This document shows positions 21,356-32,300 of a DNA stretch of 64,000 bases, piece by piece. The position numbers and the translations under genes were made by a program. The stretch comes from Geosiphon pyriformis (Eukaryota; Glomeromycota; Glomeromycetes; Archaeosporales; Geosiphonaceae), in assembly GCA_016748015.1 (NCBI GenBank), contig JAAOMT010000213.1, forward strand, positions 176,529-240,528. Reading direction: 5' to 3'. The notes below the pieces were generated by a model. It saw only the letters and a list, made by a program, of their open reading frames with translations, made no database searches and was not told the origin of the DNA. Each line of letters opens with the position of its first letter. The first letter of the stretch is position 1.

Positions 21356-22233
21356 TGTTACTTGAAAAAAGAAAACAGATATAGAAAATAGTAGACCAAT
21401 AAGGGAGTAGTAGTTAGCACATGAGCACATTGCTTAGCAATATAGAGCAATGTCAGAAATCATGGCACATTGCTCAACAATATGGAGCAATGTTAAAAAT
21501 CATAGCATATTGCTCAGCAAAATAGAGCAATGTTAAAAAATTAAGGCACATTGCTCAGCAATATAAGCATTGTTCAAGAAATCATAGCATATTGTTTGAG
21601 AATGTGAGCAATCTCATAGAACATCAATTATGTATATATAGTGATAGCAGTAGAAGAAAAAAAGACAGACCTCTTATTTTATATTTGATCTAAGCAATTT
21701 TCTTTATCATAAATATCAATAAATCATTATTTAATATCTTAAATCTACTTCACACTATTAATACTTTATGGTAATAATAATTAATACTTAACCACACTGA
21801 AACAATAGCTCTTGATTACAGCTATTGATGGAATACTAATGTGCAAATTGCCTTGGCTTATTTTTTTTTTGTTTTCTTTTTTGTTTTATTTTCTTTGTTG
21901 TTTGTTAACTTGATTAAAAAAATTTACACACAGAAGTACTGATGTTAGGATATAGCACTAGTAAAAGACCCAGGAATAAGAATAGACACTCAGAATTGAG
22001 AATATCTTATCAGGAAGATTACCAGCCATCACACTAAGAAAGAAATTAATGAAACTGCAGTTTCAGAAAGCTACAGATAAAACTATTAATTGAATCTCTG
22101 TTTATTATACAAAGGATTCAACCAAAACCTTTAGAAACCACAATTTCAGAAATTACCAATATTATTATATCAATTAAGCACCAAGTTACGGATTTATTAT
22201 TTGATTTAAGATCCCAAATAATTATTTGTAACA
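21356..22233 (+). repeat. 3' LTR, type B
   Basis: Starts TGTTACTTGAAAAAAG, ends TATTTGTAACA. It pairs with 12138-13023; most differences are transitions (for example GGAGTAG kept, CAGCAATATGG versus TAGCAATATAG). Array 21426-21619 with five ~40-bp units, TATATATAG at 21632-21640. Confidence 0.93.
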
Positions 22234-23215
22234 ATATGCATCAAATCTTTCTTAATTAAAAACAACTATTTAGTTACCAACTGATCTGTTTAAGTCAATT
22301 TAACAAACTTTATTATAGCATTTTATTATAGCTTAATTAGTTGTAATTAGATTAATATTACTTAACTAAATTCAAAAAAAACTACAATAATTATTTTTTT
22401 TAGTGTATTCATAAGAATTTTTTTAATTATTACAGTCTAATCTAAACTAATTTTTTGTTTTTTAATATTGTTGTTTACAATAATTCTCTTTTCTCTGGCC
22501 AATAATATGGTCTTTTTTATGCTTTTTTTTAATATAAATGTTGATTTGAAAATTTTAAATTTTAAAAAAGTAATGGCTCTTTTAAAATTATTAATTAAAG
22601 AAAAAATTTTCTTAATTGTTTAAGTTTTAGCCATTGCTAATTTGTTTTTTATCATTAATAAGTTTATATCCAAAGCAAAAAATTTCTTAATAATCACTTT
22701 AATTAGAGTTTTTATTATCTTAGAGTCAACTTATTTTTTATTCAAAAAATATTAAAAAAAGATAAAAGTAGTTTGACTTTTTTTTCTATATCAAACTTAA
22801 GAAAACCAAGAAAAAAATCATAATTCATAGTAGTAATTATTTTTTTGGCTTTAGAAATAATAATAATTGAACTCAAAAAAGATTTACTATTAATACTTTC
22901 TATAATATAATTGTTTTTACTACTATTGAACTTACTGTCTATATTCAAATATATATTACTAAAACCAAACTTGACCAATAATATATTTTTTTTGTTATCA
23001 AAATGTTTAATATTACTAAGAACAATTTTTTTTTAAGAGAAAAAACCATTAGCAAGACTGTAAAAAACTTTTTTCAACACTTTTTTTTTAATATATTACT
23101 ACTTAAAACAGTTTTTAAGTCTATAACAAAAAGATTAATGAATTAAAAAATATTTAAAAAAAACAACAAAGAAAACAAAAACTTTTTTTTTAAAATTATG
23201 CTTTTTGAAAAATTT
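22234..23215 (-). mobile_element. LINE remnant, minus strand, 5' part (5' UTR and ORF1 start)
   Basis: The reverse complement of 22978-22742 encodes VKFGFSNIYLNIDSKFNSS and onward, which aligns residue by residue with the ORF1 start of the LINE at 41378-41620 (LKFGSGYSVFSDVESLSDN). The 5' UTR word AAAACTTCTTT is also present at about 23213. The break at 22234 falls at the position equal to about 42125 of the LINE, and the sequence resumes at 12137, proving a single LINE split by the type B element. Heavily AT-shifted; no usable frame. Confidence 0.85.
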
Positions 23216-23271
23216 GAAATGTAAAAAAAGAAGTTTTTTGCATATTTTAGTTTTTTTAATGATAATAATAT

Positions 23272-23973
23272 TGTTATAATAGAAACTTATACTTCTTATT
23301 AATTATCATATGTATTAGCCATTGATGTCATATAAATTAGCCACTCTATTTTTAGAAAGTGATTATTGATCTAATCAATGACCTGATTATTGACTTAATC
23401 ATTAATCTGATTATTGACCTAATTGTTAACTTGATCATTGACCACTTTTAATAGCTATATAAGTGATAAATTTTTTAGCTGTAGAAAAGCATGTAAAAAT
23501 CAAGAAAATCAAATAAATAAAATAACAACTTTCATCTTAATTCTTTTCTTATTGCTAATTTCTCTTTCTTTACTTTTAAGTATCTAAATATCTTGGAATA
23601 AAAAATTACTTTTTGGTTATTTTTTACCCTTTTTCTAAAACATGTAATTGCAGTATTTGAAGATTATTGAATAAAATGTGACTAAAGAGTACATCTGATA
23701 CCTAACATTGAATTCTAAGAGTGCTGACGTGAGACATAGAATTATACCAGACATGATCATTTGTTAACAGTACAGACTATCTTTTTACTTTCAGATTCCT
23801 GGTTATCTTTTAAAAAGTATAGTAACTGAAATATTTTATGAGACTAATCTTACACATTGAATTCATACTTATTCAATTTATTCATTGAAGTTGAAATCTC
23901 TTTGATTATTTCCATCACTCTACAATCTTGTTCTCTCTTGTTATTCATTAGCTTGTTACTTCAATCCATAACA
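23272..23973 (+). repeat. 5' LTR, type A copy 2
   Basis: Begins TGTTATAATAGAAAC, ends CAATCCATAACA. U3 array of about seven 12-bp units at 23362-23442, TATATAA at 23456-23462. The partner LTR at 30280 has only two array units, so the two LTRs of one element differ in array length. Confidence 0.93.
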
Positions 23974-24025
23974 TAAAAGTAGTGCTCTCTGTGAGGTTGT
24001 CAAAATCCATTTTGTTTCCTATTGT

Positions 24026-24382
24026 ATGGGTGATTATTCATATCTGTCACAACAATCAGAGGAACACTTTGAAGCATATAACAAAAACAATTTAGACTTT
24101 ATTAAACTTAATTCTTTGCCCTTCTGCTTGATTTGCTTCCCCATTGAAGAACAATTCAGCAAACAATTCCAAAACTTTTGGAACTGGTTTCTGAACGAAC
24201 ATTTAGCTGAAACTTACACAGCCTATACAACTTATTACTTTGACCAAGCTTATTTTGAAGACAACTTTGAAGAAAGAAACAACAGCATCAATCAGTTTTT
24301 ATATTCTATAACCTTTAAACAACAGTCCCCTGATTTCAAATATCTGAATCATCAAATCCATACTTGGATTGCTGCCCATTAA
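24026..24382 (+). CDS. Short ORF at the 5' end of type A copy 2 (gag N-terminal region)
   Basis: An intact 118-codon ORF starting MGDYSYLSQQSEEHFEAYNK, 52 bp after the LTR. It is acidic and aromatic-rich (many Phe, Tyr, Trp, Gln, Asn), with no recognised motif. Its stop is TAA at a point followed by STETLLETEE, so it may be a former Gln codon and the ORF may be the N-terminal part of gag rather than a separate protein. It is one of the few stretches in this element without a premature stop. No counterpart can be checked in copy 1, whose 5' end is off the window. Confidence 0.55.
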   Translation: MGDYSYLSQQSEEHFEAYNKNNLDFIKLNSLPFCLICFPIEEQFSKQFQNFWNWFLNEHLAETYTAYTTYYFDQAYFEDNFEERNNSINQFLYSITFKQQSPDFKYLNHQIHTWIAAH

Positions 24383-24493
24383 TCAACTGAAACTCTTCTT
24401 GAAACAGAAGAAAAAAGCTATTAAACTGCTTCTGTTCTTGATTTTTTCTCAAGTAAATCAGATCATTCTACTCAAACAGTAACTTCTGAACTA

Positions 24494-25480
24494 ATGGCTA
24501 ATGATTTTATACAACAGAACATTCTGATCACTCTCCAAGACATACAAACTGCTTTGGGAAGAAGAAACAACACTCCATTACCCTTGTTTAAAGGTAATGT
24601 ACAAGATCCAATTAAATGGTTGGATGATTTTGAAAGAGTTACCACAGCCAACCAATATGATAATGAATATAAGTTCCAAATCATTGGTGATTACCTTCAA
24701 GGCTCTCCTGCTACTTGGTTCTCACAAAAAACCAATGCCAATATTCAGCAAAGAATTATTAGATGGACATTAGCAAATGCTGAAGAAGATAATATCTTTT
24801 TTACTACCTGGTTTGAAATAAAATTTAGAACTTCTATCTTGATATCTAAATGATACATGGAACTAGAAAGAAGAATCCAAAATCCTGGTAAAGTGGTAAC
24901 TAAATATGCCAAAGCCATCAAAAAGTTAATTAAAAAAGTAAACTCTGAAAGAAACTGGACAAAAAAACAAAAGATTCATTCCTTTACAAAAGGATTGAGA
25001 ACAAATCTGTTCTATGCTCTTTGGCTCCTTCTGGTTCTGAAAAACAATCTCACAATAGACATGGCCATTAAACTTGTCCAACAAATTGAAGACAGCCAAA
25101 GAATGCACTTGGGATCCACACTTTTAATTTTTGCTTCTGCTTTTGTTATGGCTTCTGCTCCTGTTATGGCTGTTATCTCTTTTGCTGTTCAAACTTAAGA
25201 CCCAAATAAACAGTTAATAGATAGACTCACAGCTAATCTTGTCTGGTTACTGAAACCTTTAACCCAAGCAGTTAGAGAGAATCAACAACCCAAAGACCCA
25301 AATTTGAACCTCATTTTAATCAAACCCAGCAACCTTCTTATCAAAGACAACAAAATTATGGTCTATCTGTGTGTTATCACTGTAGATAAACTGAACATTT
25401 CTTCAGAAATTGCAACAATCCTTCTCTGCCTTCTCTAGCTCCTAAAAACAATGACAATTAAAACAACAGAACTATCAACA
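24494..25480 (+). pseudogene. gag (capsid and zinc knuckle), type A copy 2
   Basis: The frame 24494-24853 begins MANDFIQQNILITLQDIQ and contains PLFKGNVQDPIKWLDDFER and YLQGSPATWFSQ, the hallmark of retrotransposon gag (capsid N-lobe; W near the DxFE and ATWF positions). It continues after a stop (TGA, likely TGG) at 24857-25198 with the C-lobe. A zinc knuckle follows at about 25365-25415: CYHC-R-stop-TEHFFRNC, the C-x2-C-x4-H-x4-C pattern with one Gln codon now TAA. The end (25490-25600) leads into the Lys-rich linker before protease. Confidence 0.85.
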
Positions 25481-25660
25481 ACAATGTTTTCAACCAAAGA
25501 CCCAATTATGCCAACATCAATTTCTTTAGAGAGGATCTCTTAGTTGAAGCCACTGTTTATTAGTCTTTAAACTGGTAGGCACATCTTCAAAGAGTAAGAG
25601 TGTAAGCCAACCAGAAAAAAAATTTTTTTATGTTTTTAACTTAACTAATAATAATCATAA

Positions 25661-26540
25661 CATGAACAAACTAGCAATCAACACCTCTGAATTAACAAGA
25701 AAGAAGAAAAAGGCCAAGGTTGATTTCATTCTGAACCCAAACAAGACATTCAAATCAACTGTTGATAACAATAAGCCACCAAAGACTAAAGTCTTTAAGA
25801 ATCCTCCAAAATTAGAACCCCCAGAAATTGTACAAAAATCTGGACCCTATTTTGTTGTCAAAAATCTCATGAAAACACCTGTTCACATTACTTTTGGCCA
25901 GTTAATGACCCATCTCTAATTCAGAAAAGATCTTCACAAATCTTTGATTCCCAAAAAAAAGACACCAAAGACCAACAAGCATTCATGTCAAGCTAAACTT
26001 GCTGACAACAGCAATGTTACTTTTCTCATTTGTAAAGCTCAAGTGGCTGATTACTTCATTGATCTGATTCTGAACAGTAGATCATCTGTTAGTATTATTG
26101 CCAAACACTTTTTAGAAACAATTGGCAGAAAAATTGATAAACCATCCACAAAACCAATAACCAATGTACATGGTAACAAAAAAAAAATCTGGACATAGCC
26201 AAAGCTATTCCTGTCCAAATCAATGGCATCAGCATTGAAACTGACATGGAAGTATCTGAAGCAAAAGAATACATCATAATAGTTGGCAATAAATGGCTTA
26301 AAAAAGCAAAAGCCTTACTTAATTATAAACTTTGTGAACTAACCATCAGATGTGATGAAAAACCCATTGTAGTTAAATGCCATTATTGGACAATTCCTTC
26401 AATATTCAAGCAGAACCAAGAAAAAAAACAATCAGATAAATCAGATGATAATAAGAGTAATAAAAAAAAGATCAAGAAAAACAAGAAAAAACTGCTAAAC
26501 TTGCCTATATTATCTTTACCAGCAATAGCAAGCTACTAAA
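25661..26540 (+). pseudogene. Protease and linker, type A copy 2
   Basis: From 25662 a Lys-rich linker (LAINTSELTRKKKKAKVDF) leads into the protease. The active-site loop reads LILNSRSSVSII near 26067-26100, where copy 1 reads LILDS, so the catalytic Asp is Asn here by one G-to-A step. The flap-end segment YIIIVGNKWLKKAKALLNY is at about 26270-26325. A frame slip at an A-run near 26185 and a stop at 25918 (TAA, Gln in copy 1) interrupt it. The segment after 26400 is a Lys/Asp/Asn-rich tether. Confidence 0.75.
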
Positions 26541-26599
26541 CAATGTTAAAGCTGACAAAAAAGAAATCATAATAAATAGCAAGCTGATTTGCTGGTCTT

Positions 26600-26949
26600 A
26601 CTATGATATCCTCAAAAGAACCTTTGATAGAAAACCTGGCAAGAAAGCAAAATACAATTATTGATGGCATGGTTCTTGTGCCAGGTGTTGGTGTAATAAA
26701 CTTTTGTATTTCTCTAGTGATGAATGCAAGTCTTGCCTAATTTATTACAAAGATTGGGAGCCAATTAGTTTGATACTCAAAGAAAAACTAAAAAAAGTAC
26801 AAAAGTTCTTTAAGAGTGAACCACTTAAAATTCAATCACTAGTTGTAAAACAAAGAGAACCTTCTTCTGAAGAAAGAAAAGTGGACATTAAAAATCTGTT
26901 GGCTAGGAATAGTCCAGTTATCTCAAAAGAAGGTGATACTCCTGGATAA
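26600..26949 (+). pseudogene. Cys4 zinc-ribbon-like linker, type A copy 2
   Basis: Two CxxC-type pairs with the same spacing as in copy 1: CARCW near 26680-26694 and CKSC near 26725-26738, followed by LIYYKDWEPISL. In this copy the Trp codon that is a stop in copy 1 is intact, showing the finger is fused to the downstream polyprotein. The region ends with an acidic-basic tether (LKEKLKKVQKFF) leading to RT. Confidence 0.6.
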
Positions 26950-27039
26950 ATTCATGTGATATAACACACCATCATCACAAAAGAAACTTGTTCTATCCAT
27001 TTGAAGCCTTATTAATCCAATCAATGCAATAATGAGTTT

Positions 27040-28300
27040 ATTAAGAAAGAGATAAACCGGATAAAAGATCTTGGATTCATACAAGAAACCAAGAGTAAAT
27101 GGGCTTTCTCAGTTGTAGTGATATCCAAGAAAGATAAAACCTTATACTTCTGTGTTAACTACTGCTAACTAAATGTCATCACTATAAAAAACATATACCC
27201 ACTCCCTAAAATTGATGCAATGCTAAATAAATTCAATAGTACTGCTTTCTTCTTAACTATTGACTTAACTGCTGAATTCTGGCAAGTAGAGATGGATCCA
27301 GAAAGCAGAAAGAAAACTGCCTTCATCACCAAATATGGCACCTATGAATTCACAGTTATGTCTTTTGGTCTCATTAATGCCCTTTCCACTTTTCAATGCC
27401 TAATGGACAAAGTATTTGAATCAGTAAAAGAAAACTTTGTTCTGGTCTACTTAGATAACATAATAGTCTACTCAAAAATCTGGAATGAATACCTTAAACA
27501 TTTGCAGAAGGTTTTTGACTTGCTCAGAAATGCTGGTCTCAAGATTAATCCTATTAAATTTTTTTTTGGATGCTAATCCACCCAGTTTTTCGGCCATCTT
27601 ATTACAAAAGATGAAATCTTCTCTGATATAGCTAAAGTTGAAAAAGTTCAAAATATTAGACAACCAATAAATGTTCCTGAACTATGTTTTTTCCTTGGTT
27701 TGGTTTCTTATTATTGCAAATTTATCAAGAATTTCTCCAAAATCGCCTTTTTTCTTAATCAATTATTCAAAAAAAATGTCAATTATTACTGGAACACTCA
27801 TCAACAAAAAGCTTTTGAAATTTTGAAGGAAAAACTTGTTACTAAACCAATTTTCAAGCAACCTGATCTGAACCAATCTTTTATCCTTCACATTGATACA
27901 TCTGGCTATGGACTTAGTGTTGTTCTTTTACAGAAAGATAAAAATGACAGAAAACATGTCATAGCATATGCTAATAGATTCTTTACACCAGTAAAAAAGA
28001 ACTATTCAGTTACTGAACAAAAATATTTAGCAGTAGTTTGGGCTACTAGTTACTGGGATTAATATCTTTTTGGTGCAAAATTCTTAGTGGTAACAGATCA
28101 TTAAGCCTTGGTTTGGCTGCATAATAAAAAGAAGCTGGAACACAAACAAATAACTTGCTGGATACTTTACTTGAATAAATTCGACTATAATATTCAACAC
28201 TGCAAAGGAGCAAATCATCAAAACATTGACATTTTCTCTAGATCTACTATCCAGTAATAGTACAATCTCTTAAACCAAACCAACTTAATTATTAGTAACT
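27040..28300 (+). pseudogene. Reverse transcriptase and RNase H, type A copy 2
   Basis: RT signatures: FCVNY-C-stop-LN (DYRxLN region, near 27150-27170), FFLTIDLTAEFWQVEMD, FGLINALSTFQ, and VYLDNIIVYSK near 27445-27475. The second catalytic Asp of YLDD is Asn (codon AAC, 27457-27459), so the polymerase is dead. RNase H follows: FILHIDTSGYGLSVVLLQ, YSVTEQKYLAVVWAT, WD-stop-YLFGAKF (same Gln-to-stop as copy 1), VVTDH. Stops at 27574, 28060 and later are TAA/TAG/TGA at Gln/Trp positions. Confidence 0.92.
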
Positions 28301-28319
28301 CCTTCATAAACAAACATGA

Positions 28320-29560
28320 TAATGGACTTGAACAACTACTCTGCCTTAATGGAATTTTTGGGTAAAAGACAATACTTATCAGAATACACTTGACAGCAAA
28401 AAAAACATTTGTGCAAACAATCAAATTTCTATTTGATTCACTAGAACCAGCTATATAAAAGAAATAGAAAAGATTCTGACTGCCTCTAAAGAGTCATCAG
28501 ATTTGAAGAAAGAAAAATTGTAATATACAACATGTACACTGACCCATTAACTAGACACTTTGAAAAAACAAAGACAATTCAGAAAACTTTAGCTCATTAT
28601 TATTGGCCTATCTTGGGAAAGAACATTGCTGAATACATCAAAACCTGTAATATTTGCCAAAGAAAAGACAAACCCAATTACAAAAAAGATATCTATTCAA
28701 TCTCTGTTGGTCAACTATTTGACAGAATTGGTATAGATGTTGTTAGACCTTTAACAACAACTTCTGGTGACAACAGATACATTATTATAGCTATTGACTA
28801 TCTTACAAAGTGGGTAGAAGCAAGAGCCACTTCTAATCAAACAGCAATCTCAATAGCCAATTTCATTTATGAAGATATCATTTGCCATCATGATTGCTTC
28901 AAAGAACTTTTATCTAATAGAGGAAGAGCTTTTTTCAGTATACTGGTTAAAAAACTTTGTAAAAAAATGGGAATACATCATAAATTTTCCTCCTCTTATT
29001 ACTTCCAAACAATGGTCTAATAGAATGTTTCAATAGAACACTATGTGAAACTCTAGCCAAAACAAGTAAAGAAACAAACTTATGAGACAAAATACTGCCT
29101 TCAGCTTTGTTTGTTTATAGAACTGTAAATTATGATATAACAAATTATGAACTTTTTTATTTGTTCTATGAACACATAACAATACTATCAATAGAAACTA
29201 ATATTAAGACAATACCTTTTGAAGAAATCACAATAGGGAATTACAAAGACATTTTGCAAAAAAAACTTGGTACCATTCTTGACTTCTTAATAGAAGCATG
29301 AATAATTGCTTTTAAAAAGATACAACAGTTCCAAAAAAAGCTTAAGAAAAAGAAAATCTATAAAACACTTTCTTTAAGTGTTGGTGACTTGGTATTAAAA
29401 TACCATTTAGACAGAGACAATGTCTATAGTAATAAATCTTCTAGTCAATAAAAAAGACCCTTTATAGTCAACAAAGTTTTGAAGATCAATCTAGAACAAT
29501 CTTCAATAATTGTCCTGTTTATAGTACATAACTCAAGAAATATTATAAACGATCTAATTG
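28320..29560 (+). pseudogene. Integrase, type A copy 2
   Basis: The open part 28532-29020 starts within the HHCC domain (YTDPLTRHFEKTKTIQ, TCNICQRK) and contains GIDVVRPL (first catalytic Asp), AIDYLTKWVEARAT and LSNRGRAFF. The second catalytic Asp is Asn (AAT, 28916-28918; copy 1 has GAT). One base is missing in the A-run of SYYFQTNG near 29010, shifting the frame before the catalytic Glu (LIECFNR, about 29020-29037). The C-terminal GDLVLKYHLDRDN motif is at about 29382-29425, longer than in copy 1, which has a deletion there. Confidence 0.9.
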
Positions 29561-29639
29561 GTTGCCTGTTGTGGTAATACTGACTCAAATAATCAGCAAA
29601 AATCAAGTATAAATAAATGTACCATTTCCAAAACAAAGA

Positions 29640-30310
29640 TATTTTCAATCAACATGAACAACTATTTTCTGGATCAAAACATTCAAAACACCTTTTATAT
29701 TCTTCATGAGTATTGGATCAAAAACTATCCAAATGCTACTCTGATCATTAGAAAATAAACCACCATAACTGATAACAGAAGAATACATATTGTTATTAGA
29801 CCAAAGAAAACTACTACCAGAAAAGAAAGAATTGGTAGCAAAATAGATAAATATCTGTTGGAAAGTATAACAGCAGCTATACTCCCACCTTCTAGCACAA
29901 TTGAAAAAACACTCTAAGAAATCTTATCCATAGACAAAAACTTGTTATATGGAAAGCAATTAGAACTTTATGGTTGTCTTGATAAAATTATAAAGTATAT
30001 GAAACTCATAAAGAAAACAACTTCAAAAATATAGGCAGAAATTTTGGATATTATATGGTTAGATATTTCAAGAGTTTTAACTATTGCTAAAAGAGTCAAA
30101 ACTTTAATACAAAGATTTGGACTCTTAGATACAAAATTCATTTCACTTCAAGTATTATATATTTTATCCACAAAAAACTTCAACAAACTAGTTAGCTTTA
30201 AGTTAAATAAAACTCTTCAAATAGATTACATCATGAATAGCTTGATTTTGCCAAAGCTCAATTTCTTTGGAAAGAATGATATTATGGTTGAAATTTATAC
30301 TTCTTATTAA
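29640..30310 (+). pseudogene. Post-integrase ORF of unknown function, type A copy 2
   Basis: Counterpart of 3957-4639: NYFLDQNIQNTFYILHEYW near 29660-29715, then RPKKTTTRKER-like basic stretch, LLYGKQLELYGCL near 29942-29980, and the open 3' part 30044-30310 with LDISRVLTIAKRVKTLIQRF. It ends in VEIYTSY within the first 31 bp of the 3' LTR, exactly as in copy 1. Here 12 bp (CTCCCACCTTCT-like) absent from copy 1 near 4220 are present. Leu/Ile/Lys-rich, probably helical; no known domain seen. Confidence 0.6.
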
Positions 30311-30921
30311 TTATCACATGTATTAACCACTGATGTCATATAAATTAGCCACTCTATTTTTAGAAAATGATCATTGACCTGATCATTGACCACTTTTGAT
30401 AGCTATATAAGTGATGAATTTCTTAGCTATAGAAAAGCATGTAGAAATCAAGAAAATCAAATAAATAAAATAATAACTTTTATTTTAATTCTTCTCTTAT
30501 TACTAACTTCTTTTTCTTTACCTTCAAGTATCTGAACATTTTGAGATAAAAGATTACTTGTTGGTTATTTCTTACCCTTTTCCTGAAACATATAATTGCA
30601 GTATTTGAAGATTATTGAATAAAACATAACTGAAGAATATATCTGATACCTAATATTGAATTCTAAAAGTGCCAACATAAGGCATAGAATTATACCAGGC
30701 ATGATTATTTGTTGACAGTATGGACTATCTCTCTATCTTCAAATTTCTGGTTATCTTTTGAAAAATATAGTGACTAAGATATTTTATGAGACTAATCTCA
30801 CATATTGAATCCATACTTATTCAATTCACTCATTAAAGTTGAAATCTCTTTGATTATTTCTATCATTCTACAATCCTGTTCTTTCTTGCTATCCATTAGC
30901 TTATTACTCCAATCCATAACA
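30280..30921 (+). repeat. 3' LTR, type A copy 2
   Basis: Begins TATTATGGTTGAAA (first TG changed to TA), ends CAATCCATAACA, followed by the ATAT duplication. Only two 12-bp units remain in the U3 array (30367-30391). TATATAA at 30404-30410. Confidence 0.92.
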
Positions 30922-30929
30922 ATATATTG

Positions 30930-32221
30930 TATTATATTAATTTATTTAAATGTTTACATTTTTTTTAAAATATAGTTTTTTGTTTTATTATTAATAATTA
31001 TTATTTTCAAATAACTTTTATATTTTATTTATTTCTTTTAAAAATATTAGGCTGATTGGTTTTCAATTTTTATAATAGATTAAGCAAAACATATATTTAT
31101 TATAAAGAAAATATAATAATTTATTATATCAATAGTAAATATAAAAGCTATTTATATTTAGTTTTTTTGTCAGATTTTTTGTCAAAAATTTTTTTAAAAA
31201 TATTATAGTAAAGTTAATAAATTGGCTTGTTATTAACTATAATTTATTTTTTTATTAGCTTTAACATTGTTTAAAAATTTGTTATTGCTAATAAAAATAA
31301 TATAAATAAATTTAACGGTTTTTTTTTATTTATTTTTTTATTACTTTTTTTATTTTTTTATTTTTTTTTATTTTAAAAAAATTGTCAAATAATAATACTT
31401 AATCACAATAAATTTTTTATTATATTTAATAATTAGTTTATATAATTTATAATTAAATAAGACTTTAATTTTTTTAAGCTATTTATTGTCAACAATAATA
31501 ATATATTTTTTGGTTTTAAAAACTTTTATATTAAGTTTAATACAAATATTATTAATCAAATTAAAAGTTTATTAATTTTTTTGTTAATTGTTTCTAAAAA
31601 GTATTTAGCAATAACACTAATAAATAATCTATTGTTTAGAATTAAATCAATAAAGTAGCCAGCTACTTGTGTTTTATAAATTAAAAAAATAATATTTCTG
31701 TTGTTAATAAATTTAACTTAACAAAAACATTTATTGGTTTTTGATGTTTTTTTTGGTATCAAAAATTTGTAAAGATTTTTTCTAAATTGTAAATAAATTA
31801 TTAATTGGCCAAAAATAATATGTGCTAAGATTTTTATAAGATCTTTAACAACAAAATAGGATTTTGAAAACTTTAGCTTTTGGTTGTTTATTGTTTTCAG
31901 CAATAAATGTTATGGCTTTATTAAAATCTAGAATGAAATCAACTTTAGCTTTTTTGTGGAATTAGAAGAGTTAATAACTAGTTCATTTATGTTATAATCA
32001 TCATCAGTTAAATTAAAAGTGTAAAAGAAGTTTTTTTTTGGTTGGTTTGCACTCTTATCCTTTGAAGGTATGCCTACCAGTTTAATGATTGGTAAGTGGT
32101 AGCTTCAACTAGAAAATTCTCTCCAGGTTGGTATTGTTACAGGTTAGAATAACAAGCTAACAGATAGCAAGAAAGAACAGGATTGTATGATGATAAAATT
32201 AATCAAAGAGTAATTCAACAA
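30930..32221 (-). mobile_element. Type A remnant, minus strand (LTR end, protease, Cys4 linker)
   Basis: On the minus strand, 32221 to 32135 is the inner end of a type A LTR. It is joined directly to sequence equal to copy 2 position about 25525, so the primer-binding site and gag are deleted. The protease follows (31903-31718 encodes SYFVVKDLIKILAHIIFGQL, matching copy 1 at 260-330; SVSII region near 31630), then the Cys4/LIYYKD region near 31050-31130 in very AT-rich form. It fades near 30930, next to the insertion site of copy 2. The LTR fragment stops about 50-80 bp upstream of the bS21m start codons, so this remnant borders a host promoter. Confidence 0.8.
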
Positions 32222-32300
32222 AGCGTGATTATTTCCATTTTTCACATTTACATGATACATTTGATCATAAAAATTGCTATCAACCTCTGACAACATAGCG

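Larger units (their letters stand above)
12138..22233 (+). mobile_element. Ty3/gypsy LTR retrotransposon, type B, 10.1 kb with both LTRs and dUTPase domain
   Basis: Both LTRs are present (886 and 878 bp, TGTTAC...GTAACA). Between them, in order: primer-binding site, gag with zinc knuckle, protease, Cys-rich domain, dUTPase-like domain, RT, RNase H, integrase, post-integrase ORF and polypurine tract. It sits inside a minus-strand LINE. Comparison with the LINE at about 42125 shows the empty site and a 4-bp duplication, ACAT on the left (12134-12137) and ATAT on the right (22234-22237), differing by one C/T change. Every coding domain has several stops, nearly all TAA/TAG/TGA at expected Gln, Trp or Arg codons; large indels are few. 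Non-autonomous today. Confidence 0.93.
23272..30921 (+). mobile_element. Ty3/gypsy LTR retrotransposon, type A copy 2, complete length (7.65 kb)
   Basis: Both LTRs are present (702 and 642 bp), flanked by a perfect 4-bp duplication ATAT (23268-23271 and 30922-30925). Order inside: possible primer-binding site (23980), short leader ORF, gag with knuckle, protease, Cys4 linker, RT, RNase H, integrase, post-integrase ORF. The catalytic Asp residues of protease, RT and integrase are each changed to Asn by single G-to-A steps, and many Gln/Trp codons are stops. It cannot move on its own. It is inserted near the junction of the minus-strand LINE and the minus-strand type A remnant. Confidence 0.95.
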
